Below, in pieces: positions 1-6,932 of a stretch of DNA of 17,598 bases (position 1 is the stretch's first letter; each line of letters starts with the position of its first letter). The position numbers were made by a program, and so were the translations under genes. This DNA is from CAVRZY01 sp963725415 (GTDB taxonomy: Bacteria > Acidobacteriota > Terriglobia > Bryobacterales > Bryobacteraceae), in the NCBI GenBank assembly GCA_963725415.1, contig CAVRZY010000292.1:1-17598 (forward strand). The letters run 5' to 3'. Under the pieces are notes generated by a model that made no database searches, was not told the origin of the DNA, and saw nothing but the letters and a program-made list of their open reading frames with translations.

Positions 1-62
1 CGGATATGTGAGCGCGGAATTCCGATTTAGTCGGTCGACCTTGCCTTCGGGCGTGCAAGCTG

Positions 63-547
63 TCAGCGGGGTTCCTGCTGGGAGCCCTCACGGCGCTCTT
101 TAGCGGCCTTCAGCAAGCCCACAAACAACGGATGCGGCTTCATCGGCCGCGATAGCGTAACTCCGGGCCAAACTGGCTGCCGACCATGTAGGGGTGGTCT
201 GCCAGCTCTGCGATCTCAACCAGCTTGCCGTCCGGCGAAACGCCGGAAAGCACCATTCCCGCTCTCTCAAACTCGGAGCGGTAGGCGTTATTGAACTCAA
301 ACCGATGACGGTGGCGTTCCTCAACCTGTGGCACTCGGGCTGCTGCCGCCTTCGTGCCCTGCTGCAGCACGCAGGGATACAGACCGAGCCGCATCGTTCC
401 TCCCATGTCGCTGATCGCGGTCTGCTGCTCGATCATCAGGTCAATTACCGGAGCCGACGTGCTCGGGTCGAACTCCGTGGAATTGGCATCTTCATGGTCC
501 AGCACGTGCCGGGCAAATTCCACGCTCATCACTTGCATGCCCAGGCA
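63..547 (-). pseudogene. pyrG: 3' remnant of CTP synthase (glutaminase domain), frameshifted
   Basis: CTP synthase makes CTP from UTP using glutamine-derived ammonia; only the end of the class I glutamine amidotransferase domain is present here. Reading leftwards from 547, the frame begins CLGMQVM, matching the family nucleophile loop GICLGMQ. It continues with TEFDP, PVIDLM, MGGTMRLGLYPC and RHRHRFEFNN, all typical of PyrG. The frame then reads QFGPELRYRGR and stops at 140-142. The family has QFHPEF there, so the catalytic-triad His appears to be Gly. A second frame starting at 140 encodes KPHPLFVGLLKAAK and ends at 63-65, which is the expected PyrG C-terminus, so a small indel lies near 140-146. 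The N-terminal synthetase domain and most of the protein are missing: upstream sequence switches directly to a glycosyltransferase gene. Identity is confident. Whether the damage is real or a sequencing/assembly error cannot be decided here. Positions 1-62, beyond its stop, show nothing recognisable. Confidence 0.85.
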
Positions 548-1148
548 CCCCGATGAATACCGTCTCCATCTTCAGCCGCCGGGCCACCGCCAGGAACTTC
601 TGCGCCGGCCACGTCTTGTCCCGCGCCGACGCCACCGGATGCATCACCACCAGGGCTTCGCTACCCCCTCCCCCCGCGTACAGCCTCGCCCTGGGGATCT
701 CCATGCGCTCCGCGCCCAGGTAAAACATGGCCGAGGCCAGGTGTTCTGCCGTGTGCACCTTCCTCGCCACCCCCAGGATCTCCTGCGCCCTGGGGATCCG
801 CACGTTGTATACCCAGGCATGCCGGAAGTGCCCGAAACCCGCCCGGATCGGCGCCCCCGACAGCGCCGTCAGCGCCACGCTCCGCGTCCCCCCGTGCAGA
901 TTCAAACAGAGCTGCGGCCGCCACCGCCTCAGCGCCCCTAGCCGCGGCGCCAGCAACGCGTCCACCTCCGGGTTGCCCTCAAAGACCGCGGCGTAGGTCT
1001 CCTCGACCACTACGCCCACTTCCAGGTCCGCCCGGCTCCTCTTCAGGATCTCCAGTGCCGGCGTCGTCAGCACACAGTCCCCCAGCGACCGCAGCCGCAC
1101 CACCGCCACCCGCGCGCCTCGCGGAAGCCGCTGAAGGATCTCGTCCAT
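492..1148 (-). CDS. Truncated family 9 glycosyltransferase (heptosyltransferase-like), running out of frame into pyrG
   Basis: The ORF encodes 218 aa. Residues 1 to about 200 look like glycosyltransferase family 9, whose members (such as ADP-heptose:LPS heptosyltransferases) add sugars to the lipopolysaccharide core at the inner membrane. Supporting signatures are RLRSLGDCVLTTPALEILK near the N-terminus, LCLNLHGGTRS in the middle, and HPVASARDKTWPAQKF at about 168-183, which opens the C-terminal nucleotide-sugar-binding domain. Similarity ends after METVFIG (about 194-200). GT9 proteins usually run to about 330-350 aa, so most of the second Rossmann domain is lost. The last 18 or so residues are an out-of-frame reading of the pyrG remnant. 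The ATG at 1148 lies 12 bases after the stop of the zinc-ribbon gene upstream, so the two were probably one transcript. An activity is unlikely without the donor-binding half. The substrate cannot be assigned. Confidence 0.75.
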   Translation of the reverse strand: MDEILQRLPRGARVAVVRLRSLGDCVLTTPALEILKRSRADLEVGVVVEETYAAVFEGNPEVDALLAPRLGALRRWRPQLCLNLHGGTRSVALTALSGAPIRAGFGHFRHAWVYNVRIPRAQEILGVARKVHTAEHLASAMFYLGAERMEIPRARLYAGGGGSEALVVMHPVASARDKTWPAQKFLAVARRLKMETVFIGVPGHASDERGICPARAGP

Positions 1149-1160
1149 CCCGGGACCGGC

Positions 1161-1331
1161 CTACTCCTCGATCTTCGCCTCGTCCACCAGCATCACCGGA
1201 ATATCGTCGCGGATCGGATACACCCGCTTGCACTCCACGCACTTCAACCCGCTCTGATCTTCCTTCAACTCCACCGGCGCCTTGCACAGCGGACACACCA
1301 GGATCTCCAGCAAATCTTTGCTTATCGCCAT
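1161..1331 (-). CDS. Trm112/UPF0434 (YcaR-like) zinc-ribbon protein, 56 aa
   Basis: The ORF starts with ATG at 1329-1331 and stops with TAG at 1161-1163. It reads MAISKDLLEILVCPLCKAPV, then a lysine- and glutamate-rich turn, then CVECKRVYPIRDDIPVML. The two CxxC pairs (C13/C16 and C31/C34), the LLEILVCP opening and the YPIRDDIPVML ending are the hallmarks of the Trm112-like/UPF0434 family, and the length is normal. In eukaryotes Trm112 is a zinc-binding activator of methyltransferases. The bacterial small members are often found beside lipopolysaccharide or lipid A genes, but their role is poorly defined. Here it precedes a GT9 gene by 12 bases, which fits that context. The gene looks intact, unlike its neighbours downstream. 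Confidence 0.9.
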   Translation of the reverse strand: MAISKDLLEILVCPLCKAPVELKEDQSGLKCVECKRVYPIRDDIPVMLVDEAKIEE

Positions 1332-1360
1332 AGCCGGCTTCCCAGTGTACCAGAGTAAGG

Positions 1361-1375
1361 CAGGCCCCTGGCCTG
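1361..1375. repeat. Small palindrome in the gap between the zinc-ribbon gene and the Cas6 gene
   Basis: CAGGCC and GGCCTG form a perfect 6-bp inverted repeat around a 3-base loop (CCT). A second perfect palindrome, AGCGGCTAGCCGCT, lies at 1490-1503 and overlaps the stop codon of the Cas6 gene. Neither is followed by a T-run in the direction of the minus-strand genes, so they are poor intrinsic terminator candidates. Nothing else recognisable is seen between 1332 and 1494. Confidence 0.4.
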
Positions 1376-1494
1376 ACAGAGCAGGCAGACCCAGGCCGCG
1401 CAGCGTCTTCCCCGGTCAGTTTCGTGACAGCACCCTTACCCGGAGCCACCTCCGCCCCAACTTTTTATCTCCCCCCTTTTCAACAAGCTAGCGG

Positions 1495-2463
1495 CTAGCC
1501 GCTGGCGGCTTCCTCTACTTCCACCACTCCCTTGCCCCACACCGTCTGCCGCCCTACGCCGACCCACTTGGCCGCCTGCAAGTAGGGCAGGAACTCCCCC
1601 AGCGGCCCCTCGTACTGCGCCTCCCCCACAAAGCCCCCGATCGGATGCCGCTCGCCGGTCTTGGCCGACCGCCGCTCGGCGTCGGAAAACCGCAACTGGC
1701 AGCGCGTCATCTTCACCGCCGCGGCCCGCTCGCCCAGGGCCTTGAAATCGATCTCCAGCGGACCCGCGCCGTACAGCGCCCGCAGCGTGCTCAGCCGGTC
1801 GCGTATCCTTCCCAACAGGATTGGGAACTCCGGCCGCGTCGCCAGCAACTGCCCGTGCTTGAGTTCGGTCGGCGTCACAAACCGCACCACCACCTTCGAC
1901 ACTGCCTCGACCTGCGGCTCCAGATGCAGCAAGATCGGCGCCCCCAGCTCCGTCATCAAGAAGGTCTGCCCGTCGTGCACCCGCCCCTGCGGACTCCCCT
2001 GCGCGTTCAACTGGTCCACCCAGGCCAGCTCCGCGCGCCCGCGCCGCGGCCCCAGCCCGTCGCGCGCCAACTGCGCGAAGGCCAGCACGAAATACACGAT
2101 GGCCGGGTCCTTCAGATCGAACAGGTGCACGTCGAAGTGGAACGGCTGCCCCGGCTCGATGGTCTGCCCGTCCAAGTGCGCCGCCCGGAACACGAAGGGG
2201 CGCGGCCAGTCCGCCAGCCCGCTCGGCCCCGCACCTAGTGCCGCCGGCTCGAATATCCGCGCGTACGGGCACGTCGCCCGCAGCTCGCACTGCCGCGCAT
2301 CATGGCACCCGGGGATGCACGCCAGCTTCCGGAAGATCGTCCCGAACGCCCCGCGTACTACATTCCCCGATTTCCCCGGTGGAAAATAGACCGACTCCCG
2401 CGCCGTGAAATGGAACCGGAACGCCAGCAGCTCAAATTCAACCGCAGCCACTTCTTCACTCAT
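1495..2463 (-). CDS. cas6: Solitary Cas6-type CRISPR RNA endoribonuclease (RAMP)
   Basis: The protein has 322 aa, starting with ATG at 2461-2463. Cas6 cuts CRISPR precursor RNA inside the repeat to make guide RNAs. The C-terminal glycine-rich loop GVGRQTVWGKG (about 302-312), preceded by FVGEAQYEG and FLPYLQAAKWVG, is characteristic of the Cas6 C-terminal RAMP (ferredoxin-like) fold. The N-terminal half has FHFTARESVYFPPGKSGNVV, then RGAFG, and a four-Cys group (C49, C53, C59, C65) ending in CPYARIFEP, as seen in the long Cas6 subfamily and possibly binding zinc. A further in-frame extension upstream is possible but is low-complexity and unlike the family. No cas1, cas2, effector genes or repeat-spacer array occur in the window, so it may act on an array elsewhere or have another role (inference). 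It overlaps the stop of the upstream short ORF by one base (TGATG). A GGAAG sits 7 bases before the start. Confidence 0.82.
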   Translation of the reverse strand: MSEEVAAVEFELLAFRFHFTARESVYFPPGKSGNVVRGAFGTIFRKLACIPGCHDARQCELRATCPYARIFEPAALGAGPSGLADWPRPFVFRAAHLDGQTIEPGQPFHFDVHLFDLKDPAIVYFVLAFAQLARDGLGPRRGRAELAWVDQLNAQGSPQGRVHDGQTFLMTELGAPILLHLEPQVEAVSKVVVRFVTPTELKHGQLLATRPEFPILLGRIRDRLSTLRALYGAGPLEIDFKALGERAAAVKMTRCQLRFSDAERRSAKTGERHPIGGFVGEAQYEGPLGEFLPYLQAAKWVGVGRQTVWGKGVVEVEEAASG

Positions 2464-2753
2464 CACCGGACTTCCGTCTCCTGACTTTTGCCTTTTGCCT
2501 TCTGACTCAATCCCCCGCCGAACTGCGGGAACGGAGTCAGCACCAACGCGCCGGCTTCCGACAGGTCCGTCACCGACCGCGCCGGCGTCCCCTGCACCCG
2601 CGTCCCGATGGCCGAGGCCAGCGCCGCCACCGAGGGCACCGCTGCCCCGGTCGGATCCTGAACTACCCCCAGCAGGCGGGAGGTAGTGCCTGGCCCGGAG
2701 ATCCCGAATGCGCACACCAGCGACAGTGCCAGTGTTCCAGGGATTCTCCGCAT
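2463..2753 (-). CDS. Short secreted ORF resembling a TonB-receptor remnant
   Basis: The 96-aa ORF opens with a signal peptide-like segment (MRRIPGTLALSLVCAFGIS). LLGVVQDPTGAAVPSV follows, which matches the start of the carboxypeptidase-regulatory-like domain that precedes the plug of acidobacterial Oar-type TonB-dependent receptors. The full receptor in this window has RGTVQDPTTAVIPSV at the same place. Further on, LVLTPFPQFGGG resembles a motif in the barrel of the same family. About a thousand residues that normally separate the two are absent, so this looks like an internal-deletion remnant. The tail (QKAKGKSQE) is encoded by an A-rich, repeat-like stretch at about 2480-2500. The stop overlaps the Cas6 ATG (TGATG), so translation could couple the two. 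It could instead be a genuine small exported protein. Similarity was judged by eye only. Confidence 0.45.
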   Translation of the reverse strand: MRRIPGTLALSLVCAFGISGPGTTSRLLGVVQDPTGAAVPSVAALASAIGTRVQGTPARSVTDLSEAGALVLTPFPQFGGGLSQKAKGKSQETEVR

Positions 2754-2832
2754 ACGCGGGATACTACCACACCTGGGTAGGACAGGCGGGTACCCTCTGG
2801 GTGGGCCTGTCGCCAGCGCATGGGGAGATCGC

Positions 2833-2857
2833 GTAGGATACGAAAGTCGGGAGAGCG
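2833..2857 (+). promoter_or_regulatory. Leader motif copy 1 (GTAGGATAC...CGGGAGAGCG), upstream of the aminopeptidase
   Basis: This 25-base block is nearly identical (23 of 25 bases) to 4062-4086, in front of the next gene. It begins with TAGGAT, acceptable as a sigma-70 -10 box, although I see no convincing -35 at 16-18 bases. It ends in a GGGAGAG that could serve as a ribosome-binding site. In this copy CGGGAG and CTCCCG also form a 6-bp hairpin. It sits in the 131-base gap between divergently oriented genes, which otherwise shows a weak TAGTAT (-10-like) facing left at 2761-2766. Confidence 0.45.
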
Positions 2858-2884
2858 CTCCCGATGGCCTGCTTGGAGGACGAA

Positions 2885-4045
2885 ATGCGATCTACTGAGC
2901 TCGGTACGCTGATTCTCATTCTGGCCGGTCTACCGGCCATTGCGGCAGCGCAGGGCAAGCCCCGCGCGCGTGACCTGGGTGTGCCTTTCGACGGCCCCAC
3001 GGGCCCCTGGAACGCGATCACCGACGTCAAAGGGGTGGAGGTCGGACACACGACTCTCATTGCCGGAGAGGGCGTGCGCACCGGGGTGACCGCGGTCCTG
3101 CCGCGCGGCAAGCGATCCAATGACGCGGTCTTCGCCGGCTGGTTCTCCCAGAACGGCGATGGCGAGATGACTGGGACCGCCTGGGTGGAGGAGTCCGGTT
3201 TCCTGGACGGCCCGATCATGATCACCAACACGCACAGCGTGGGCGTGGTACGGGACGCGGTGATCGCCTGGCAGGTCAAGACCGGCCTGAAGCCGAAAAC
3301 CAACACCTACGGCGCTGCCTTCTTCTCACTTCCGGTAGTGGCCGAAACGTACGACGGACGTCTCAACGACGTGAACGGGTTCCATGTCAAGCCGGAGCAC
3401 GCATTCCAAGCGCTGGAGGGCGCGCGGTCCGGGCCGGTCAGGGAGGGCAACCAGGGCGGCGGCACCGGGATGGTCTGCTACGGATTCAAGGGCGGGATCG
3501 GCACGGCCTCGCGAAAGCTGGACGAGGCCTCCGGCGGGTACACGGTGGGGGTCCTGGTGCAATGCAACTGCGGAGCGCGGAACCAACTGGTGGTCGCCGG
3601 GGTGCCGGTGGGCCGCGAACTGCCGGCTGGGCTGGAGCGGTCCGGTGATGGAGCGCGGAGGGAGGCGGAGGTGGGGTCGATCATCATCGTGATTGCCACC
3701 GACGCCCCGCTGCTGCCGCAGCAGTTGAAGCGCCTGGCGCGCCGCGCCACCATGGGGCTGGCGCGCACCGGGTCTACCTCCGGCAACAGTTCCGGCGATA
3801 TCTTCATCGCGTTCTCGACCGCCAACCCCGATGCGGCCCGGCCATCCGGAGTCGCCGATCTGAAAATGCTTCCCAACAACGAGATGAACGGCCTGTTCAC
3901 GGCCACTGTGGAGGCCACCGAGGAAGCCATTGTCAATGCCATGGTGGCTGCCGAGACCATGACCGGAGCGGGCGGGCTGACAGTGGAGGCTCTCCCGCAC
4001 AGCGGCCTGCGGCAGGCGCTGAAAAAATACGCCCGCCTCAAGTGA
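2885..4045 (+). CDS. Secreted DmpA/BapA-family N-terminal nucleophile aminopeptidase (MEROPS S58)
   Basis: The protein has 386 aa. Family members (DmpA, BapA) remove N-terminal D-, L- or beta-amino acids from peptides after self-cleaving into alpha and beta chains. Family signatures are FDGPTGPWNAITDVKGVEVG near the N-terminus, RTGVTAVLPRG, GTAWVEESG with ITNTHSVGVVRDA, and GGGTGMVCYGFKGGIGTASR. The self-cleavage/nucleophile region SGNSSGDIFIAFST (about 299-312) has Ser303 as the probable nucleophile; DmpA is cut just before the equivalent Ser. The C-terminal AEALP-type ending fits the family. I chose ATG 2885 because GGAGGA lies 4 bases upstream and it begins a clean signal peptide (MRSTELGTLILILAGLPAIA, cut near AAA-Q). 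An in-frame ATG at 2864 is the alternative. The export signal puts it in the periplasm, a likely place for peptide or murein turnover. Confidence 0.92.
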   Translation: MRSTELGTLILILAGLPAIAAAQGKPRARDLGVPFDGPTGPWNAITDVKGVEVGHTTLIAGEGVRTGVTAVLPRGKRSNDAVFAGWFSQNGDGEMTGTAWVEESGFLDGPIMITNTHSVGVVRDAVIAWQVKTGLKPKTNTYGAAFFSLPVVAETYDGRLNDVNGFHVKPEHAFQALEGARSGPVREGNQGGGTGMVCYGFKGGIGTASRKLDEASGGYTVGVLVQCNCGARNQLVVAGVPVGRELPAGLERSGDGARREAEVGSIIIVIATDAPLLPQQLKRLARRATMGLARTGSTSGNSSGDIFIAFSTANPDAARPSGVADLKMLPNNEMNGLFTATVEATEEAIVNAMVAAETMTGAGGLTVEALPHSGLRQALKKYARLK

Positions 4046-4061
4046 GGGCGCGCGACCTGCG

Positions 4062-4086
4062 GTAGGATACTAAAGGCGGGAGAGCG
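4062..4086 (+). promoter_or_regulatory. Leader motif copy 2, upstream of the short AlkP gene
   Basis: This is the second copy of the 25-base block also found at 2833-2857. It has TAGGATAC at the left and CGGGAGAGCG at the right, and it fills most of the 44-base gap between the aminopeptidase stop and the next start. Here its GGGAGAG lies 5 bases before the GTG start at 4090 and probably acts as the ribosome-binding site, while TAGGAT could be a -10 box only about 20 bases upstream. Confidence 0.45.
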
Positions 4087-4089
4087 GTC

Positions 4090-4938
4090 GTGCAGAGAGG
4101 GCGGAACAATTACGTGCTGATTGTTTTCGATAGTTGTCGCTACGATTCGTTCATGCGGGCGCGGCCTCGGGTGATGAAGAAGCTGGGGCGGGTGGAGCGG
4201 CGCTGGTCGTACTGCTCGTGGACATCGCCGTCGCATTTCAATTTGCTGATGGGGCTGCTGCCGCACGCAAGTCCGAAGCACGTTTATGCTTCCGAGTACT
4301 ATACGAAGGAGTTCTTCAAATACAACCAGCGGCTGGGGTCGCGGGGCATCGAGTTCAAGTCGCTGGTGCCGAAGCTGTATCTGCCGGTGTTTCTGAAGGA
4401 GAGCCTGGGGTATGCGACGCACGCGATGGTCTCGCTGCCGGTTCTGAATCCGCAGACCATTTTGAACCAGGGCTTCGACAGCTACAAGCTGATGCCGGCG
4501 CACAACGACATGCGGGCGATGGTCCGCGAGATGAAGTTCTCCGAAGAGCGCCCTTCGTTTTACCTGCTGAATATCGGCGAAACCCACTACCCGTATGCGC
4601 TGCCGGAGGAGCCGCCTGAGGAATGGCCCCGGATCAGCGGGGTGCATGGCGTGTTTAAGCACCTGGACGAACACGTAGTCGGCGGCAAGCTGGTCACGCG
4701 CGGCCAGAAGATGTTCGACCAGCCCAAACTTGATCTGCTTCGAAAGAGGCAGATCCAAGCCGTGCGCTATCTCGACACGGTGGTTGAAGAACTGTTCGAT
4801 ATCGTCCCGAAGAACACCTATATCACGATCACCTCCGATCACGGCGAGCTGTTCGGGGAGGAGGGATATTTCGGGCACGGGCCGATCCAGCACGACAAGG
4901 TCTTCGAAGTCTTTCTGGTCGAGGGGAAGCTTCGATGA
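4090..4938 (+). CDS. Short cytoplasmic alkaline-phosphatase-superfamily (sulfatase-fold) protein
   Basis: The protein has 282 aa with a GTG start; GGGAGAG ends 5 bases upstream. There is no signal peptide or TM segment, so it is probably cytoplasmic. The N-terminal LIVFDSCRYDSF carries the first metal-binding Asp (D14) of the AlkP/sulfatase fold. SWTSPSHFNLLMG (43-55) aligns with the nucleophile loop CxPSR of sulfatases, but Thr45 replaces the Cys that would become formylglycine. ITSDHGELFGEEGYFGHG (about 247-264) provides the second metal site (D250, H251, H263). Sulfatases usually run to 400-550 aa, so this is a minimal form lacking the C-terminal subdomain. Its stop overlaps the start of the next gene by ATGA, indicating translational coupling to a membrane-anchored AlkP protein. 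A phosphoesterase or phosphotransferase role is more likely than sulfatase. The substrate is unknown. Confidence 0.75.
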   Translation: MQRGRNNYVLIVFDSCRYDSFMRARPRVMKKLGRVERRWSYCSWTSPSHFNLLMGLLPHASPKHVYASEYYTKEFFKYNQRLGSRGIEFKSLVPKLYLPVFLKESLGYATHAMVSLPVLNPQTILNQGFDSYKLMPAHNDMRAMVREMKFSEERPSFYLLNIGETHYPYALPEEPPEEWPRISGVHGVFKHLDEHVVGGKLVTRGQKMFDQPKLDLLRKRQIQAVRYLDTVVEELFDIVPKNTYITITSDHGELFGEEGYFGHGPIQHDKVFEVFLVEGKLR

Positions 4939-6932
4939 TGTACCCCCTGGCCTATGTCGGACCGGGCGCGGGTTTTGCCTTTCTCGGTTCGTTTCTTGGG
5001 ATTGTCATCGCCGTTTTTTTGAGCGGCATTTCGCTGCTTATCTGGCCGTTTCGAGTGACCTGGCGGTTTCTGATCGGCATTCGCGGACGAAGAAAGGCAA
5101 AAGTCAGGAAGCTGATCTTCCTGGGGCTGGATGGCTTGGATCCCCGCCTCGCCGAGCGATTCATGGCAGAAGGCAAACTGCCGAATTTTTCCCGCTTGAT
5201 GAAACAGGGCAGTTTCCGCCGGCTTCGCACCACCTTCCCGCCGCTGTCGCCGGTGGCGTGGTCCACCTTCGCGACCGGCGTGAACCCTGGGCGGCATAAC
5301 ATCTTCGATTACCTCAACCGCAATTTGAAGTCTTATCTGCCGGAGCTGTCTTCATCGAAGGTGCGAGGCCCGCGGAAATTCTGGAAGATCGGGCGGTACC
5401 GGATTCCGCTGGATCGTCCGTACGCCGAGCTACGGAGAAAGAGCCAGCCGTTTTGGAAGATACTCGGAGAGCACCACGTCGGCTGCACGATCCTTCGAGT
5501 CCCGATTACGTTTCCGCCGGAAAAGTTCAAGGGCAGACTGCTTTCGGCTATGTGCACTCCGGACTTGAGGGGCACGCAGGGTAGCTTCTCGCATTTCACA
5601 ACGCGCCGTGAAAGCGCCGAATATACGGGCGGGAGTCTGTTCCCGCTCAAGCGCGTGGGCCAGAGCCTGGAGAGCTGGATCGAAGGGCCGGATAACCTGT
5701 TTGTCGAGGAGGGCGGTCCGCTGCGCATCCGGTTTCGGGTGACGCCCCCTCAGAACGGGGACGGCGCAAAGCTCCGGATCCAGGGGAAAACCTATAAGCT
5801 GAAGCCCGGCGAGTACAGCCCCTGGATCAGCCTGACGTTCCGGACTCCGCTGGGGATGAAGGCCAACGGCATCGCGCGCTTTCTGATCACGGAAACCGAG
5901 CCGGAGTTCTCGATGTACGTCACCCCGATCAATATCGACCCGCAGAAGCCGGCGCTGCCGATCAGCCATCCTTCCTACTACGCGATCTACCTGGCCAAGC
6001 TCCTGGGCTCATTCGCGACGCTGGGGATGGCGGAAGACACCTGGGCGCTCAACGAGGGGGTGATCGACGAAAAGGCTTTTCTGGAGCAGACCTATCTGAC
6101 TCACGCCGAGCGCGAGAGCATGTTTCTGAACGCGCTCGAGCGCACCCGGCGGGGCGTGGTGGCGTGCGTGTTCGATGCCACCGATCGCGTGCAGCACATG
6201 TTCTACCGCCAGGGGTTCGATGGCGCCATCGAGGAGCTGTATCGCCGCGCGGACGCCCTGCTCGGAAAGACGCTCTCATACGTGGATGACCAGACCGTCT
6301 TGATCGTTCTTTCGGACCACGGATTCAGCTCGTTCCGCCGGGGCGTGAACCTGAACACGTGGCTTCATCAGAATGGGTACCTGGCGCTGGCAGACGGCGC
6401 TTTCGAGAGCGGTCCATACTTCCAGGGCGTGGATTGGAGCCGCACCAGGGCTTACGCGCTCGGGCTCAGCGGCGCCTATCTCAATCTGAAGGGAAGGGAG
6501 TCGGCGGGAGTCGTCGAGCCAGGTGCGGAGGCGGCCGCCTTGGAAAAGGAATTAGTCGGGAAGCTGTCGCAATTGCGCGATGAGGAACTGGGCCAGACGG
6601 CGATCCGGCAGGTCTACGCGACCAAGTCGCTATACACGGGTCCGTATCTGGAAGCGGCGCCCGACCTGATCATCGGCTACAACGAGGGGTACCGCGCGGC
6701 TTGGGATGCGGCCACTGGCAAGGTGGGTCTTAAGGTATTCGAGGACAACCTCAAGGCCTGGAGCGGAGACCACTCGATCGATCCGCCGCTGGTGCCCGGC
6801 GTGCTGTTCTCGAATCGCAGAATCGATTCGGAAGATCCCGGGATCGAGGACCTGGCGCCGACCGCGCTGGAGCTGTTTGGCATCGAGCAGCCGGAATGGA
6901 TGGAGGGGAAACCGGTATTCCGGTTGACATGA
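4935..6932 (+). CDS. Membrane-anchored AlkP-superfamily phosphohydrolase/phosphomutase (COG3379-like)
   Basis: The protein has 665 aa. A hydrophobic N-terminus (about 9-38, GFAFLGSFLGIVIAVFLSGI and following) precedes a strongly basic stretch (40-60), so it is anchored in the inner membrane. The basic residues after the segment suggest a cytoplasmic catalytic domain (inference). The catalytic core begins with IFLGLDGLDP (metal Asp66). FPPLSPVAWSTFATGVNPGR (101-120) is the nucleophile region, with Ser/Thr at 110/111 as candidates. FDATDRVQHMFYR has the D417-xxx-H421 pair, LSDHGFSSF gives D461/H462 and GDHS gives H613. These are the usual two-metal ligands of the type I phosphodiesterase/phosphomutase branch. 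It starts inside the previous gene (ATGA overlap) and ends in an ATGA overlap with its paralogue. The number of TM helices (one or two) is uncertain. The substrate is not known. Confidence 0.85.
   Translation: MMYPLAYVGPGAGFAFLGSFLGIVIAVFLSGISLLIWPFRVTWRFLIGIRGRRKAKVRKLIFLGLDGLDPRLAERFMAEGKLPNFSRLMKQGSFRRLRTTFPPLSPVAWSTFATGVNPGRHNIFDYLNRNLKSYLPELSSSKVRGPRKFWKIGRYRIPLDRPYAELRRKSQPFWKILGEHHVGCTILRVPITFPPEKFKGRLLSAMCTPDLRGTQGSFSHFTTRRESAEYTGGSLFPLKRVGQSLESWIEGPDNLFVEEGGPLRIRFRVTPPQNGDGAKLRIQGKTYKLKPGEYSPWISLTFRTPLGMKANGIARFLITETEPEFSMYVTPINIDPQKPALPISHPSYYAIYLAKLLGSFATLGMAEDTWALNEGVIDEKAFLEQTYLTHAERESMFLNALERTRRGVVACVFDATDRVQHMFYRQGFDGAIEELYRRADALLGKTLSYVDDQTVLIVLSDHGFSSFRRGVNLNTWLHQNGYLALADGAFESGPYFQGVDWSRTRAYALGLSGAYLNLKGRESAGVVEPGAEAAALEKELVGKLSQLRDEELGQTAIRQVYATKSLYTGPYLEAAPDLIIGYNEGYRAAWDAATGKVGLKVFEDNLKAWSGDHSIDPPLVPGVLFSNRRIDSEDPGIEDLAPTALELFGIEQPEWMEGKPVFRLT

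Noticed and set aside
2464..2715. N-terminal extension of the Cas6 frame by 84 residues
   Set aside because: The extension is Gly/Ala/Arg-rich and unlike Cas6. It overlaps the signal-peptide ORF in another frame, and Cas6 similarity begins just after the ATG at 2463.
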